A DNA stretch of 64,000 bases, from assembly GCA_947461205.1 (NCBI GenBank), contig CANHJG010000002.1, positions 1 to 64,000 of the forward strand, read 5' to 3'. Shown here in pieces: positions 48,088-58,119 of this stretch. The notes beneath the pieces were generated by a model. It had not been told where the DNA came from, did no database searches, and saw only the letters and a program-made list of their open reading frames with translations. A program made the position numbers and the translations under genes. Origin of the DNA: Opitutia bacterium (lineage in GTDB: Bacteria; Verrucomicrobiota; Verrucomicrobiia; Opitutales; Opitutaceae). Position 1 is the first letter of the stretch. Every line of letters starts with the position of its first letter.

Positions 48088-51000
48088 ATGAAGTCCGATT
48101 GTCACTCCCCACTCCTCGCCACGCTCTTCGCTCTTTCGCTGCTTTGCCGCACTTCTCTCCTCGCCCAGACCGCGCCCATGCCCACGACCGCCGCTGCGAA
48201 GTCAGGCCCCACGACGACCGTAGAGACCCTGATCCTCACGCCCTTTGAGGTCTCCGCCGGCAGCGAAGACGGGTACCACGCCACCCAGACGCTCAACGGC
48301 ACGCGCCTCAAAACTGATCTGCGCAACATCGGCTCTGCCCTCACGATCTTCACCGAGCAGATGATGAACGATCTCGGCGCCAACAGCATTAACGACATCC
48401 TTAATTTCGCGCCCAACACCGATACGTTCACCATCAACATCGGCTCGGTCGACGGCAACGGGAACGACTTCATCAATATCGGCACCCAATACGTCACCCG
48501 AGGCGGCGCTACGAGTATCGTCGGCCAGAATTTTTTCAGCAGCGGCGTCGTCACCGATCGCTACAACTCCGAAGCCTTCACCTTCACCCGCGGTCCCAAC
48601 GCCATTCTCTTCGGCCTCGGCAATCCTGCCGGGGCCTTCGTCTCATCCACCAAGCGCGCCAAGGTCAACCGCAACGAATCCATCGTCGAATTTCGCACCG
48701 ACAACAACGACAGCCGTCGCTTCATGGTCGACCACAACCAGGTCCTCAAAAAGGGGTTCGCGGCCATCCGCTACTCCGGCCTCCATGAGCGCACGCCCGG
48801 CTTCCGCATTCCCAGCGAGAGCTACCAGCGGCGCCACTTCGTCACCGCCACCCTCACGCCGTTCAAACGCACGAACCTCCGCGCCAACTACGAGCAGGGC
48901 TACACCACGTTCCCCGCGATCCGCCCTTGGCCCGTCTACGACGGCGTATCCCCCTGGGCCGCCGCCGGCTCTCCACTCCTCGGCACGTTCACCAATACCG
49001 CCGCCAAACCGGCCGGCATCGTCAACAACACCAGCCCCAACCTCATTTCCACTTTTCTGTCACCCGGGGGCGTGCAGGTGCCCCCGCTTTCGTGGCTGAA
49101 CACCGGCCTCACGCCCAACGCGGACTACCCCAATTTTCCCGCCGTCAACACCCGCCGCTCCCTCATCAATCCCGGCCTTTATCCCACGTTCGCCACCGCC
49201 CACGGTCTCGCGTCCTACCGCGTCAGCGATTTCAAGATTACCTCAGTCTTCCTCGAGCAACAGATCACCCAGGATCTTTTCCTCGAGCTCGGCTACAACT
49301 TCGCCGACAACCGTGTCAAAGCCGTCAACGGCTTCGTCGGCCAAGACGACATCCTGCGCGTCGACGTCAACCAGCAGCTCCCGAACGGCCAGCCCAACCC
49401 GAATGTCGGCCGCCTCTACACCCAGTCCCGCCCCACCCTCATCACCGCGCCAGGCGATGCCACGAGCACGCGCGCCATGGCTTCCTACGAATTTGATTTC
49501 GCCAAGAAAACCAAAGGTTGGCTGCGCTACCTCGGTCGTCATCGCGCCGCCTCCTTTGTCGAACAGGTGGAGCGCTTCGGCACCAGCACCAACAACGGCA
49601 TCAACAACGTCACCCCGCTGCCCGGCGCCCCGGCGGCCATCACCAACGCCGCCAACATCATCGTGTATCGCTACTATTATGACGTTCCCGCCGGGAAGGT
49701 CGGCAACCGCGCCGACCAGTTCAACACGTTCCCCGTCCTCAACGCCAACGATCCGCTCCCTCCGGCCGATCCCAGCGGCGTCACCCCCGCTTTCGTGAAC
49801 AGCCAGGGCATCAACTTCACCGAGTCCACCGTCAAGACCCGCGCCTTCGCACTCCAGAGCACCTTCCTCAAAGACCGCGTCATCGTCACCTACGGCAAGC
49901 GCAACGATCAGCAGACCGCCTACCGCGGCAGCCCCAACGACTATCTGTCAGTTCGCGATGCCCGCGGCGTCCATGCCGATCCCGCCACCCTCGACCTCCG
50001 CTCCTTCGTCCCGACCAGCCTCCGCCAACGCGGGGGCGATACCGAGACCCGGGGCATCGTTTTCCACGCCACCCACTGGGTCAGCTTCGCTTACAACGAC
50101 TCCACCAACTTTCAGGTCAACGACAGCACCCGCGCCGTCGACGGCGAGCTGCTCCCCAATCCCCAGGGCACCGGCAGCGATTACAGTCTCAAGTTCGCCC
50201 TCTTTGACCGCCGCCTCTTCTTTGATCTGACCTACTACCAGAATGCGGCCGTCAATCGCCTCGATGGCGGGGTCTCCAACAGCGTCGCCGGCGATCTCAA
50301 GACCAACCTCGATAGCATTTGGAACGCCGTCGCCAGTTTCACCAACGACGCCAAGTATCGCGACTTTCCCTACTCCACCACCGGCACTGTCTGGTCGGAC
50401 AATGCGGACGTCTCCTCCAGCGGCTGGGAGTTTTCCGCCACCGCCAATCCCACCAAGCAGCTCCGCTTCACCATCAACGGCAGCAAGCGCAGCACCCTCA
50501 CGACCTCCGACCGGGGCCTCAACGCCCTCCGCTACGTGGACCGCGTGCTGCCCGTCATCGAGGGCTCGCCCGAGTGGTTGCCCCTGCCGGCCACCGGAAA
50601 TCTCACCGTCGCCCAACGCGTCGCGCAGATCAAAAACATCACCGCCAATTTCAAAGCCATCCAAGGCGTACCCGCCGATATCTACGCTCCTGAGTGGAGC
50701 CTCAACGCCATCACCTCCTACGATTTCGCCCGCGAGGCCCGCGTCCTCGGCATCCCCCTCGCCGGCTTCTCCGTCGGCGGTAACCTGACCATGCGCGGGC
50801 CCACCATCGACGGTTTTGCCGAGACCTCCAGCGCCGCCATTCTCAACCCCAACGCGCCCTACTACGCGTCACGTTACGAAATCTTCGGCGGCATGATCGG
50901 CTACTCCCGCAAAATTTTCAGGCAACGCATCGACTGGCGCCTCCAGCTCAACGTCCGCAACGTCTTCGACGCCTACACCGTCCGCGTCCTCCGCACCGTC

Positions 51001-51093
51001 GACGCTCGCGACGGCACCCACCGCGGCGTCAACGCGATCTACAACCTCACCGAACCCCGCACCTACCAACTCACAAGCACCTTCAAATTCTAA
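48088..51093 (+). CDS. TonB-dependent outer-membrane receptor (Opitutales type)
   Basis: A 1001-residue receptor counted from ATG 48088: signal peptide (LATLFALSLLCRTSLLAQ), a short TonB-box-like start (LTPFEVSAGSEDGYHATQTL), a plug (RLKTDLRNIGSALTIFTEQMMNDLGANSINDILNFAPN, RGGATSIVGQNFF, FTRGPNAILFGLGNPAGAFV) and a long beta-barrel ending in TFKF, with the C-terminal aromatic residue. It takes up a large substrate, presumably a product of the flanking sulfatases. It has no carboxypeptidase-regulatory-like domain, unlike the receptor at 28 kb. The decayed copy upstream is its closest relative here. A terminator follows. Confidence 0.93.
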   Translation: MKSDCHSPLLATLFALSLLCRTSLLAQTAPMPTTAAAKSGPTTTVETLILTPFEVSAGSEDGYHATQTLNGTRLKTDLRNIGSALTIFTEQMMNDLGANSINDILNFAPNTDTFTINIGSVDGNGNDFINIGTQYVTRGGATSIVGQNFFSSGVVTDRYNSEAFTFTRGPNAILFGLGNPAGAFVSSTKRAKVNRNESIVEFRTDNNDSRRFMVDHNQVLKKGFAAIRYSGLHERTPGFRIPSESYQRRHFVTATLTPFKRTNLRANYEQGYTTFPAIRPWPVYDGVSPWAAAGSPLLGTFTNTAAKPAGIVNNTSPNLISTFLSPGGVQVPPLSWLNTGLTPNADYPNFPAVNTRRSLINPGLYPTFATAHGLASYRVSDFKITSVFLEQQITQDLFLELGYNFADNRVKAVNGFVGQDDILRVDVNQQLPNGQPNPNVGRLYTQSRPTLITAPGDATSTRAMASYEFDFAKKTKGWLRYLGRHRAASFVEQVERFGTSTNNGINNVTPLPGAPAAITNAANIIVYRYYYDVPAGKVGNRADQFNTFPVLNANDPLPPADPSGVTPAFVNSQGINFTESTVKTRAFALQSTFLKDRVIVTYGKRNDQQTAYRGSPNDYLSVRDARGVHADPATLDLRSFVPTSLRQRGGDTETRGIVFHATHWVSFAYNDSTNFQVNDSTRAVDGELLPNPQGTGSDYSLKFALFDRRLFFDLTYYQNAAVNRLDGGVSNSVAGDLKTNLDSIWNAVASFTNDAKYRDFPYSTTGTVWSDNADVSSSGWEFSATANPTKQLRFTINGSKRSTLTTSDRGLNALRYVDRVLPVIEGSPEWLPLPATGNLTVAQRVAQIKNITANFKAIQGVPADIYAPEWSLNAITSYDFAREARVLGIPLAGFSVGGNLTMRGPTIDGFAETSSAAILNPNAPYYASRYEIFGGMIGYSRKIFRQRIDWRLQLNVRNVFDAYTVRVLRTVDARDGTHRGVNAIYNLTEPRTYQLTSTFKF

Positions 51094-51102
51094 CGGAGGC
51101 CG

Positions 51103-51123
51103 GGTTCTCCGAACCGCTTTTTT
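51103..51123 (+). terminator. Intrinsic terminator after the receptor gene
   Basis: A 5-bp stem GGTTC/GAACC (51103-51107, 51111-51115) with a 3-nt loop, followed by GC and a run of six T (51118-51123). The stem is short, so termination may be partial; the sulfatase genes follow on the same strand. Confidence 0.5.
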
Positions 51124-51210
51124 CTTCACCCCGATCCCACTCCACCGCATCCCGATCCCGTCCCCTTCCGCTCAGCGCGGATTGGCGGCGAAATCTCCGC
51201 GGCGACAACC

Positions 51211-52608
51211 ATGAATCTTACCCTTCGCGTCCTCCCTCTCCTCGCGCTGCTCGGCATTCCGCTGCTCGCCGCCGAGAAAAAATCTCCCCGGCCCAACCTC
51301 GTCGTCTTCATCTCGGACGATCATAGCCAGCTCGACTCCCAGGTCTACGGCTCGACCGAGGTCCGCACGCCGCACATGGCCACGCTCGCCGCCGATGGCT
51401 TGAAGTTCACCCACGCCTTCGTCGCCTCCCCCGCCTGCGGCCCCAGCCGCACCGCCCTGTTCACCGGCCTCTGGTCCGCGCGCAACGGCGCCGAGCCCAA
51501 TCACCGCCCCAAGCGACCCGACGTCGCCTCGCTTCCGCCCGTCCTCCGCGCCCTCGGCTACGAGGTCGCCGCCATCGGCAAGGTCGCGCATAACACTTAT
51601 GCCAAGGACCACGGCTTCGACGTGATCGAGGGACCCAACGCCGGCTTTGAGGACACGGTTGCGGTCGCAAAATTTCTCGCGACCCGCGACCCCGCCCAGC
51701 CGCTCTGCCTGTTTGTTGGCACGCGACATCCGCACACGGTGTGGAGCACCACCCCGGCTTACGATCCCGCGACCGTGCAAATACCGCCCGCCCATTTCGA
51801 CGATCCCGTCTACCGCGCCGAACGCGCCCGTTACCTGACCGATGTCACCAAAGCCGACGCGCTCCTCGGCGAAGTCCGGGCCCTCGTCCGCGAAAAGATC
51901 CCCGGCGACACGCTCTTCATCTACACCGCCGATCACGGAGCCGCCCTGCCTTTCGCGAAATGGAGTCTCTACGACGCTGGTATTCGCGTCCCCCTCATCA
52001 TCGCGTGGCCGGCTCGCCTGAAACCCGCGACGACGAGTGACGCGATGGTGTGCTGGCCCGACCTGCTGCCTACGTTCATTGAGCTCGCCGGCGGCACCGT
52101 CCCGGCCGGCCTCGACGGAAAGTCCTTCGCGCCACTCCTCCTGGGCACGGCAACGGCGCATCGCGATCGCGTCTTTGCCACGCATAGCGGCGACGGCGAC
52201 TTCAACGTCTACCCCATCCGCGCCGTCCGCACGCGCGACTGGAAATATCTCCGCAATCTTCAGCCCGAATTCCAATATCACACCCATATGACCCGGTCGT
52301 CTGGCCCGCATCGGCCGGCGTTTTGGACCGCGTGGCTGGCCGCGGCGAAAACCAACCCCACCGCCGCCGCCGTCGTGCAACGTTCCATCCAACATCCTGC
52401 CGAGGAACTCTACGATCTCGCCGCCGATCCGTTTGAGCTCCACAATCTCGCGGCGGATCCGCGCCACGCCACCCGCCTCGCCGGCCTGCGCTCCGAACTC
52501 GACGCATGGATGAAACAACAGGGTGACACCCAAACCGTCTTCGGCCAGCCGCTCCGCCTGGGCGAGCCCGTCACGATGATCGCTTCGCCCGCCGCTAAAA
52601 AGAAATGA
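51211..52608 (+). CDS. Exported sulfatase 3 (CGPSR)
   Basis: A 465-residue sulfatase with a signal peptide ([18 protein letters not shown]), the formylglycine motif CGPSR with Cys76, the metal-binding [14 protein letters not shown] and GKVAHN at the second signature, as in the iduronate-2-sulfatase-like group. [11 protein letters not shown] is the third metal region. The substrate could be a sulfated uronic acid, but this is only a family-level hint. First of the group behind the receptor; its stop overlaps the next start by 4 bp, so the two are coupled. Confidence 0.9.
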   Translation: MNLTLRVLPLLALLGIPLLAAEKKSPRPNLVVFISDDHSQLDSQVYGSTEVRTPHMATLAADGLKFTHAFVASPACGPSRTALFTGLWSARNGAEPNHRPKRPDVASLPPVLRALGYEVAAIGKVAHNTYAKDHGFDVIEGPNAGFEDTVAVAKFLATRDPAQPLCLFVGTRHPHTVWSTTPAYDPATVQIPPAHFDDPVYRAERARYLTDVTKADALLGEVRALVREKIPGDTLFIYTADHGAALPFAKWSLYDAGIRVPLIIAWPARLKPATTSDAMVCWPDLLPTFIELAGGTVPAGLDGKSFAPLLLGTATAHRDRVFATHSGDGDFNVYPIRAVRTRDWKYLRNLQPEFQYHTHMTRSSGPHRPAFWTAWLAAAKTNPTAAAVVQRSIQHPAEELYDLAADPFELHNLAADPRHATRLAGLRSELDAWMKQQGDTQTVFGQPLRLGEPVTMIASPAAKKK

Positions 52609-54170
52609 TCATGAAATCAGCCTCCCCCCTTCGTACCCTCCTCGCCGCCCTTACCGCTCTCGCGCCTTTCGCCGCGGGCGCACCGCTGACCGCCGCCACG
52701 GCGCCGCGCCCCAATGTCATCTTCATCCTCGCCGACGACCTCGGCTGGGCCGACACCACCCTCTACGGGCACACGAAGTTTCACCAGACGCCCAACCTCG
52801 ATCGGCTCGCGAAACGCGGCATGACGTTCTCCCGCGCCTATTCCGCGAGCCCGCTCTGTTCGCCGACGCGCTCCGCCATCCTCACCGGCCTCAGCCCCGC
52901 GCGCACCGGTATCACCACACCCAACGGCCACCTCCCCAAGATCACCCTCCAAGCCACCGCCGGCACCAAAGCACCCGCCACGTCGCCGTCGTTTATGCCC
53001 GAGACGGTCACACGCCTCGCGACCACCTACCCCACCATTCCCAAATCCCTCAAGGCCGCCGGCTACGCTACGGGCCATTTCGGCAAATGGCACCTGGGCG
53101 CCCCGCCGTATTCGCCCCTGCAACACGGCTTCGACGTCGATCTCCCTCACTGGCCCGGTCCCGGGCCCGCCGGCAGTTTTGTCGCGCCCTGGAAATTCAA
53201 AGACTTCGACGCCGATCCCGGCCAGCCCGACCAACACATCGAAGACCGCATGGCCCAAGAAGCCACCGCCTTCATCGAGAAAAACCGCGACCGCCCGTTT
53301 TTCGTGAACTACTGGATGTTCAGCGTGCACGCGCCCTTCGACGCCAAAAAAGCCCTCATCGAAAAACACCGCGCCCGCGTCAACCCCGCCGACCCACAGC
53401 GCAGCCCCACCTACGCCGCGATGATCGAGAGTATGGACGACGCCGTCGGCACGCTCCTCGACACCCTCGACCGCCTGCAGCTCGCCGATAAAACCATCAT
53501 CATCTTCGCCTCCGACAACGGCGGAAATATGTACAACGTCGTCGACGGCACCACCCCCACCAGCAACGCCCCGCTCCGCGGCGGGAAGGCCACCGTCTTT
53601 GAGGGCGGCGTGCGCACTCCCCTCGTTATCGCTTGGCCGGGCCGCACCAAGCCCGGCACGCGCAGCGACGCCTTGGTGCAAAGCGAGGACTATTATCCCA
53701 CCCTCCTCGCCGGCCTCGGCCTCCCCCTCGCACCCGATCAGAAATTCGACGGCATGAGCATCCTCCCCGCGTTGCAGGGCCAGCCGCTCACCCGCGACAC
53801 CGTGTTCACCTATTTCCCTCACGCGCCTGGTGTCCCCGACTGGCTCCCACCCGCCGTTACCGTCCACCAAGGCGACTGGAAACTCATCCGCCTCTTCTTC
53901 GCGGGAGAAAACGGCGCCCACCGCTACCAGCTCTACCACCTCCGCGACGATCTCGGCGAAACGAACAACCTCGCCGCCCAGGACCCCGCCCGCGTGAAGG
54001 CCCTCGACGCCCTCATCGAACAATTTCTCACCGAAACGCAGGCCGTCACGCCCGTCCGCAACCCCGCCTTCAACGCCGCCGCCTATCGTCTCGCCGGCGA
54101 GGGGAAACAGAAGTCCGACACGAAGCAGAAGACCGCAACCAAGCAAAAGAACCTCCCGGCTGCGCCTTGA
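52605..54170 (+). CDS. Exported sulfatase 4 (CSPTR)
   Basis: A 521-residue sulfatase with a signal peptide ([19 protein letters not shown]), the opening [20 protein letters not shown], the formylglycine motif CSPTR with Cys85, an intact second signature FGKWHLG, and [15 protein letters not shown]. The C terminus ends in a short lysine-rich tail ([15 protein letters not shown]). ATG 52605 overlaps the previous stop; an ATG at 52611 is the alternative start. It removes sulfate from an unidentified substrate. Confidence 0.9.
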   Translation: MIMKSASPLRTLLAALTALAPFAAGAPLTAATAPRPNVIFILADDLGWADTTLYGHTKFHQTPNLDRLAKRGMTFSRAYSASPLCSPTRSAILTGLSPARTGITTPNGHLPKITLQATAGTKAPATSPSFMPETVTRLATTYPTIPKSLKAAGYATGHFGKWHLGAPPYSPLQHGFDVDLPHWPGPGPAGSFVAPWKFKDFDADPGQPDQHIEDRMAQEATAFIEKNRDRPFFVNYWMFSVHAPFDAKKALIEKHRARVNPADPQRSPTYAAMIESMDDAVGTLLDTLDRLQLADKTIIIFASDNGGNMYNVVDGTTPTSNAPLRGGKATVFEGGVRTPLVIAWPGRTKPGTRSDALVQSEDYYPTLLAGLGLPLAPDQKFDGMSILPALQGQPLTRDTVFTYFPHAPGVPDWLPPAVTVHQGDWKLIRLFFAGENGAHRYQLYHLRDDLGETNNLAAQDPARVKALDALIEQFLTETQAVTPVRNPAFNAAAYRLAGEGKQKSDTKQKTATKQKNLPAAP

Positions 54171-54201
54171 AGGGCGCCATCCCCCGCCCGGCTCCACGGC
54201 C

Positions 54202-54830
54202 ATGAAACCTGCCTCGCCCGCCACCCCGTCCCCGCTCACCCGCCACACGTTTCTCCAGCAGAGCGCAGTTGACGCCGGCGGCCTGGCGCGCCCGCCGATC
54301 ATCCCAGCGTCGGCGCGCGCTGCGGCGGGCGCCGTCCCCCCGAGCGCACGCACCCCGATCGGTCTCATCGGCAAGGGTGTCAGGGCCAACGGCCACCTCA
54401 AATTTCTGGCCCACCGCGACGCCGTGGAGCTCGTCGCCGTGTGCGCTGTCGACCGTCTCCGCCGCAAAGCAGGCTGCGCCGAAATCGCCGAGATCAACGC
54501 GGGGAAAAAGTCTGTCGGCAGCTGCCAAAGTTGCACCGCCGACCACGACTACCGCGAATTTCTCGCCCGCCCGGCCATCGACGCCGCTCAAGTCGGCCAA
54601 GATATCTACGGCGACCAGCCTGTTGCGATGACGATTCAGGTGGGCCGGCGCATCGCCGAGACCGTCCGCCGCTCCGGCCGCGTTTTTCCAACCGGCACCC
54701 CGGATCGCTCGATCCCCGACGTGCCGCGCGTCGGTCAATTCGTCGGCGACGGCTGCCTCGGCCAAGTGAAATCGGTCTCCCCTCTCCAAAACCATCCGTC
54801 CCTTCATCGCCGGTCCATGCTTCAAATCCG
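54202..54830 (+). pseudogene. Decayed Gfo/Idh/MocA-family oxidoreductase
   Basis: The frame from 54202 resembles an exported Gfo/Idh protein: RHTFLQQSAVDAGGLARPPIIPASA (decayed Tat leader, the second Arg replaced by His), PIGLIGKGVRANGHLKFL (the glycine motif GxGGRG altered), DYREFLARPAIDA, QDIYGDQPVAMTIQVGRR (EKP reads DQP) and RSGRVFPTGTPDRS. About 20 residues around the TPDHWHA segment are missing, and similarity ends near 54770 (GQVKSV), after which the frame is meaningless. Catalytic-site residues and the rest are lost. The sulfatase gene at 55085 follows. Confidence 0.7.
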
Positions 54831-55084
54831 TCGCTGGCGCCGCGGCGGCCGCCCGCGGCGAAATCAGCACTTCTGCCGCCCCCCCAGGCGCTCGCTGCTT
54901 TCGCGCCCGACGCCCCGGCGGGTCTGCCACCCGCCCTCGCCGACGCCAACCTCGTCTGGGCCGCGCGCCTCGTCGCCGCCGCTCAGCGCTCCGCCGCGCC
55001 GCCGCTCATCCAACTTCTCTCCGCCTCTTCCCAGCCGAAACACATTCGCCCAGCCGCCCCGCGCGCACTGAATCCCGCCTCACG

Positions 55085-56536
55085 ATGATCCACCGCTTTC
55101 TTACCCTGTTCCTCAGCATCGCCGCCGGCACCCTCGCCGCCGCCGAGCCCACGCCTCGCAAGCCCAACCTGATCGTCATTTACACCGACGACCACGGCTA
55201 CGCCGATCTCGGTATCCACGGGATCCACACCGACCTCAAGACGCCGCAAATCGACGCCCTCGCCCGCAGCGGCGTCCTCGCGAAACACGGCTACAGCACC
55301 GCCCCCCAATGCGTGCCCTCCCGCGCCGGCCTCATGGTCGGAAAATTCCAAGGCCGCTTCGGGGTCGAGGCCAACGGCGACACCCTCGACGGCTTCGACC
55401 GCGAGACCACCTTCGCTACCCGTCTCCAGAAGGCCGGCTACGTCACCGCTCAATTCGGCAAGTGGCACCTCGGTCCCACGGCCGAAATCACCCGCCACGG
55501 TTTCAACTACGTCTTCAGTCAAAACGCCGCCCAACCCTTCGCCGCCAACCTCACCCTCGACGGCCAGGACCGCCCCCTGGGGAATCTCCCGCCCGAGCTG
55601 TATCACGTCGACGCCTGCAGCCGCGCCGCCGCCGCCGTCATCGCACGCTCCAAAGCCCAACCGTTCTTCCTCTACGTCGCCTACCGCGCGCCCCACGTTC
55701 CGCTCGACGCGCCGAAAAAATACCTCGACCGCTTCCCCGGCGAAATGCCCCAACGCCGTCGCCAAGCCCTCGCCATGCTCTCCGCCGTCGACGACGGCGT
55801 CGGCCTCCTCACCGCAACACTCAAACAACACGGGCTCACCGAAAACACGCTCCTGTTTCTCATCGGTGACAACGGCGCGCCGCTCAAAATCATCAAGGCC
55901 GATCTCCCCGGCGGCGGACCCGGCTGGGACGGCAGCCTCAACACGCCGCTCAACGGCGAAAAAGGCATGTTGGCCGAGGGGGGCATGCACACGCCGTTCG
56001 TCGTCGCCTGGCCGGGCACCATTCCCGCCGGTCAGACTTATCTCCATCCCATCACCGCCCTCGACGTCGCCGCGACCGCCTGCGCGATGGCGAACATCCC
56101 AACCCAGCCCGGCGACCTCGACGGCGTGAATCTTCTGCCCCACCTCACGGGCAAGATCACGACCGCGCCGCACGACGCGCTCTACTGGCGCTGGGTCGCC
56201 CAAGCCGCCATTCGTGAGGGCAACTGGAAACTACTCCGCGGCGGTGACCGCGAATACCTTTACGACCTCGGCACCGACCTTGAAGAAAAACACAACCTCG
56301 CGGCCCAGCACCCCGCAATCGCGGCGCGCCTCCGCACCAAACTCACCGCGTGGAGCCAGGGTCTCAAACCGCCCGGCCTGACCAACGGCGCGATGTCCCC
56401 GACGTGGCACCATTACTATGATGTTTACCTCGACGGAAAACCCGCCTCGGCTGCCGGCGCAACCGCCGAGGAGGACGACGCCCCGAGAGACCCCGCGAGC
56501 AAAGCCAAAGCCCGCAAACAAAAAAGGGGCCCCTGA
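55085..56536 (+). CDS. Exported sulfatase 5 (CVPSR)
   Basis: A 483-residue sulfatase: signal peptide (HRFLTLFLSIAAGTLAAAE), metal-binding NLIVIYTDDHGYADLGI, the formylglycine motif CVPSR with Cys76, the intact second signature FGKWHLG and FLIGDNGAP as the late metal region. Follows the decayed oxidoreductase on the same strand and is followed by sulfatase 6 after 127 bp. Close in design to sulfatase 4; substrate unknown. Confidence 0.9.
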   Translation: MIHRFLTLFLSIAAGTLAAAEPTPRKPNLIVIYTDDHGYADLGIHGIHTDLKTPQIDALARSGVLAKHGYSTAPQCVPSRAGLMVGKFQGRFGVEANGDTLDGFDRETTFATRLQKAGYVTAQFGKWHLGPTAEITRHGFNYVFSQNAAQPFAANLTLDGQDRPLGNLPPELYHVDACSRAAAAVIARSKAQPFFLYVAYRAPHVPLDAPKKYLDRFPGEMPQRRRQALAMLSAVDDGVGLLTATLKQHGLTENTLLFLIGDNGAPLKIIKADLPGGGPGWDGSLNTPLNGEKGMLAEGGMHTPFVVAWPGTIPAGQTYLHPITALDVAATACAMANIPTQPGDLDGVNLLPHLTGKITTAPHDALYWRWVAQAAIREGNWKLLRGGDREYLYDLGTDLEEKHNLAAQHPAIAARLRTKLTAWSQGLKPPGLTNGAMSPTWHHYYDVYLDGKPASAAGATAEEDDAPRDPASKAKARKQKRGP

Positions 56537-56663
56537 CTCCGCTGCAGCGCGAGGTTTCCGCCCCGCCCCCCACCCCGCCTTGTGATTGCAAGGCGATCAG
56601 CGACGCGGCATTCCCTCGGGCCCTAGCCCGCCCCCGTCGCGTACTCCCTGACCACCCCGCCGT

Positions 56664-58040
56664 ATGTCCCTCCGCTCCACCTTGCGCCCCGTTCTCTTCC
56701 TCGCCGCGCTCACCCTGCTCCGCGCCTCGGGCGTCTCCGCCACCCCGACTCCGCCGAACGTCATCGTCCTCGTCGTCGACGATCTCGGCTGGGGCGACGT
56801 GAGCTGCCTGAACCCGGGTGCCGTCAAGACGCCCAACATCGACCGGCTCGCCCAAACCGGCGTGCGCTTCACCTCCGGCTACGCCACCGCTCCGCTCTGC
56901 GGTCCCGCCCGCGCGGGCATCTTCAGCGGCGTCTACCCCCAGCGCTCCGGCTTCGTCGACAACGGCGGCGGCATCCCCGTCACCCAACCGCTCTATCCCG
57001 GCGTCCTCCGCGCGGCCGGCTACCGCACCGCCCTCATCGGCAAATGGCACAGCGCCGGCCCCCTGCCGCACGCCCGCGGAATCTTCGACGAAACCCTTTG
57101 CTCTCCCGTCTCAAGCCCGTTCATCGACTACCATCACCCCAAACTCGCGCGCAACGGCGTCCTTGAGGAAAGCGACGACTACAGCACCGACCTCTTCGCC
57201 CGCGAAGCCGTCGACTTCATCGACCGCCACCTCACTAAACCCTTCTCGCTCACCGTCACCTTCAACGCTCCGCACATCCTCCGCGTCGTCAAAAACGCCC
57301 AACTCATCCGCCAAGACTACGACGAGGCCCTCGCTGCGGGAAAAATTCTCGACATCCCCAAGGTCCCCATGGCCCGGCCCGGCGAGGCCGAACGCTACGC
57401 GTCGCAGTTTCCCGGTGACACCGCCCGCGCCGATACCGTTGCGACCATCGCCGCCCTCGACGAAGCCGTCGGCCGCATCCTCGACAAACTCAAATCCACG
57501 GGACTCGATCGCCGCACCATCGTCTTCTTCGTCGGCGACAACGGCGGTCATCCCGAAAACCGCAGTGAGAGTTTGCCGCTCCGCGACTACAAGTGGTCGC
57601 TCTACGAAGGCGGCATCCGCGTGCCGTTTCTCGCCACCTTTCCCGGTGTCTTTCCCGCCGGCCTCAAATTCAATCATCCCGTCAGCACCCTCGACATCTT
57701 CGCCACGGTCGCTGCGCTCACCGGCACCCCGCCACCCACCCGACTCGACGGCGTCGACCTCACCCCGCACCTCACCGCTCCCACCCCCACCGCCCCGCAC
57801 GACGCGCTCTTCTTCAGTATGAGCGGTTATGGCGCCGTTCGCCGCGGCCCGTGGAAACTCCTTCTCGCCCCGGACGGCGCGCCTGCCCTCTTCGACCTCG
57901 CCCACGACAAAGAGGAAAAACACGATCGGGCCGCCCACGAAACCAAACTCGTTCACTCCCTCACCGCCGAGTGGAAATCCTGGCACGCCCCAATGCCGCC
58001 TCCCTCGCAAGCCTCCAAAAACGCCAAGAAGAAAAGCTGA
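56664..58040 (+). CDS. Exported sulfatase 6 (CGPAR)
   Basis: A 458-residue sulfatase: signal peptide (RPVLFLAALTLLRASGVSA), NVIVLVVDDLGWGDVSCLN, the formylglycine motif CGPAR with Cys79, the second signature IGKWHSAG and FFVGDNGGHPE for the metal site. The CxPxR motif is within the normal range. It is 79 bp ahead of the PVC-type cytochrome gene. Confidence 0.9.
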   Translation: MSLRSTLRPVLFLAALTLLRASGVSATPTPPNVIVLVVDDLGWGDVSCLNPGAVKTPNIDRLAQTGVRFTSGYATAPLCGPARAGIFSGVYPQRSGFVDNGGGIPVTQPLYPGVLRAAGYRTALIGKWHSAGPLPHARGIFDETLCSPVSSPFIDYHHPKLARNGVLEESDDYSTDLFAREAVDFIDRHLTKPFSLTVTFNAPHILRVVKNAQLIRQDYDEALAAGKILDIPKVPMARPGEAERYASQFPGDTARADTVATIAALDEAVGRILDKLKSTGLDRRTIVFFVGDNGGHPENRSESLPLRDYKWSLYEGGIRVPFLATFPGVFPAGLKFNHPVSTLDIFATVAALTGTPPPTRLDGVDLTPHLTAPTPTAPHDALFFSMSGYGAVRRGPWKLLLAPDGAPALFDLAHDKEEKHDRAAHETKLVHSLTAEWKSWHAPMPPPSQASKNAKKKS

Positions 58041-58119
58041 AGTTCTCGCCAACACAGGTCGGCAACCCATCTTCCCCGCTCGCTTCGTCGCTGCCCCACC
58101 TCGCCTGTCACCCGGCCCC

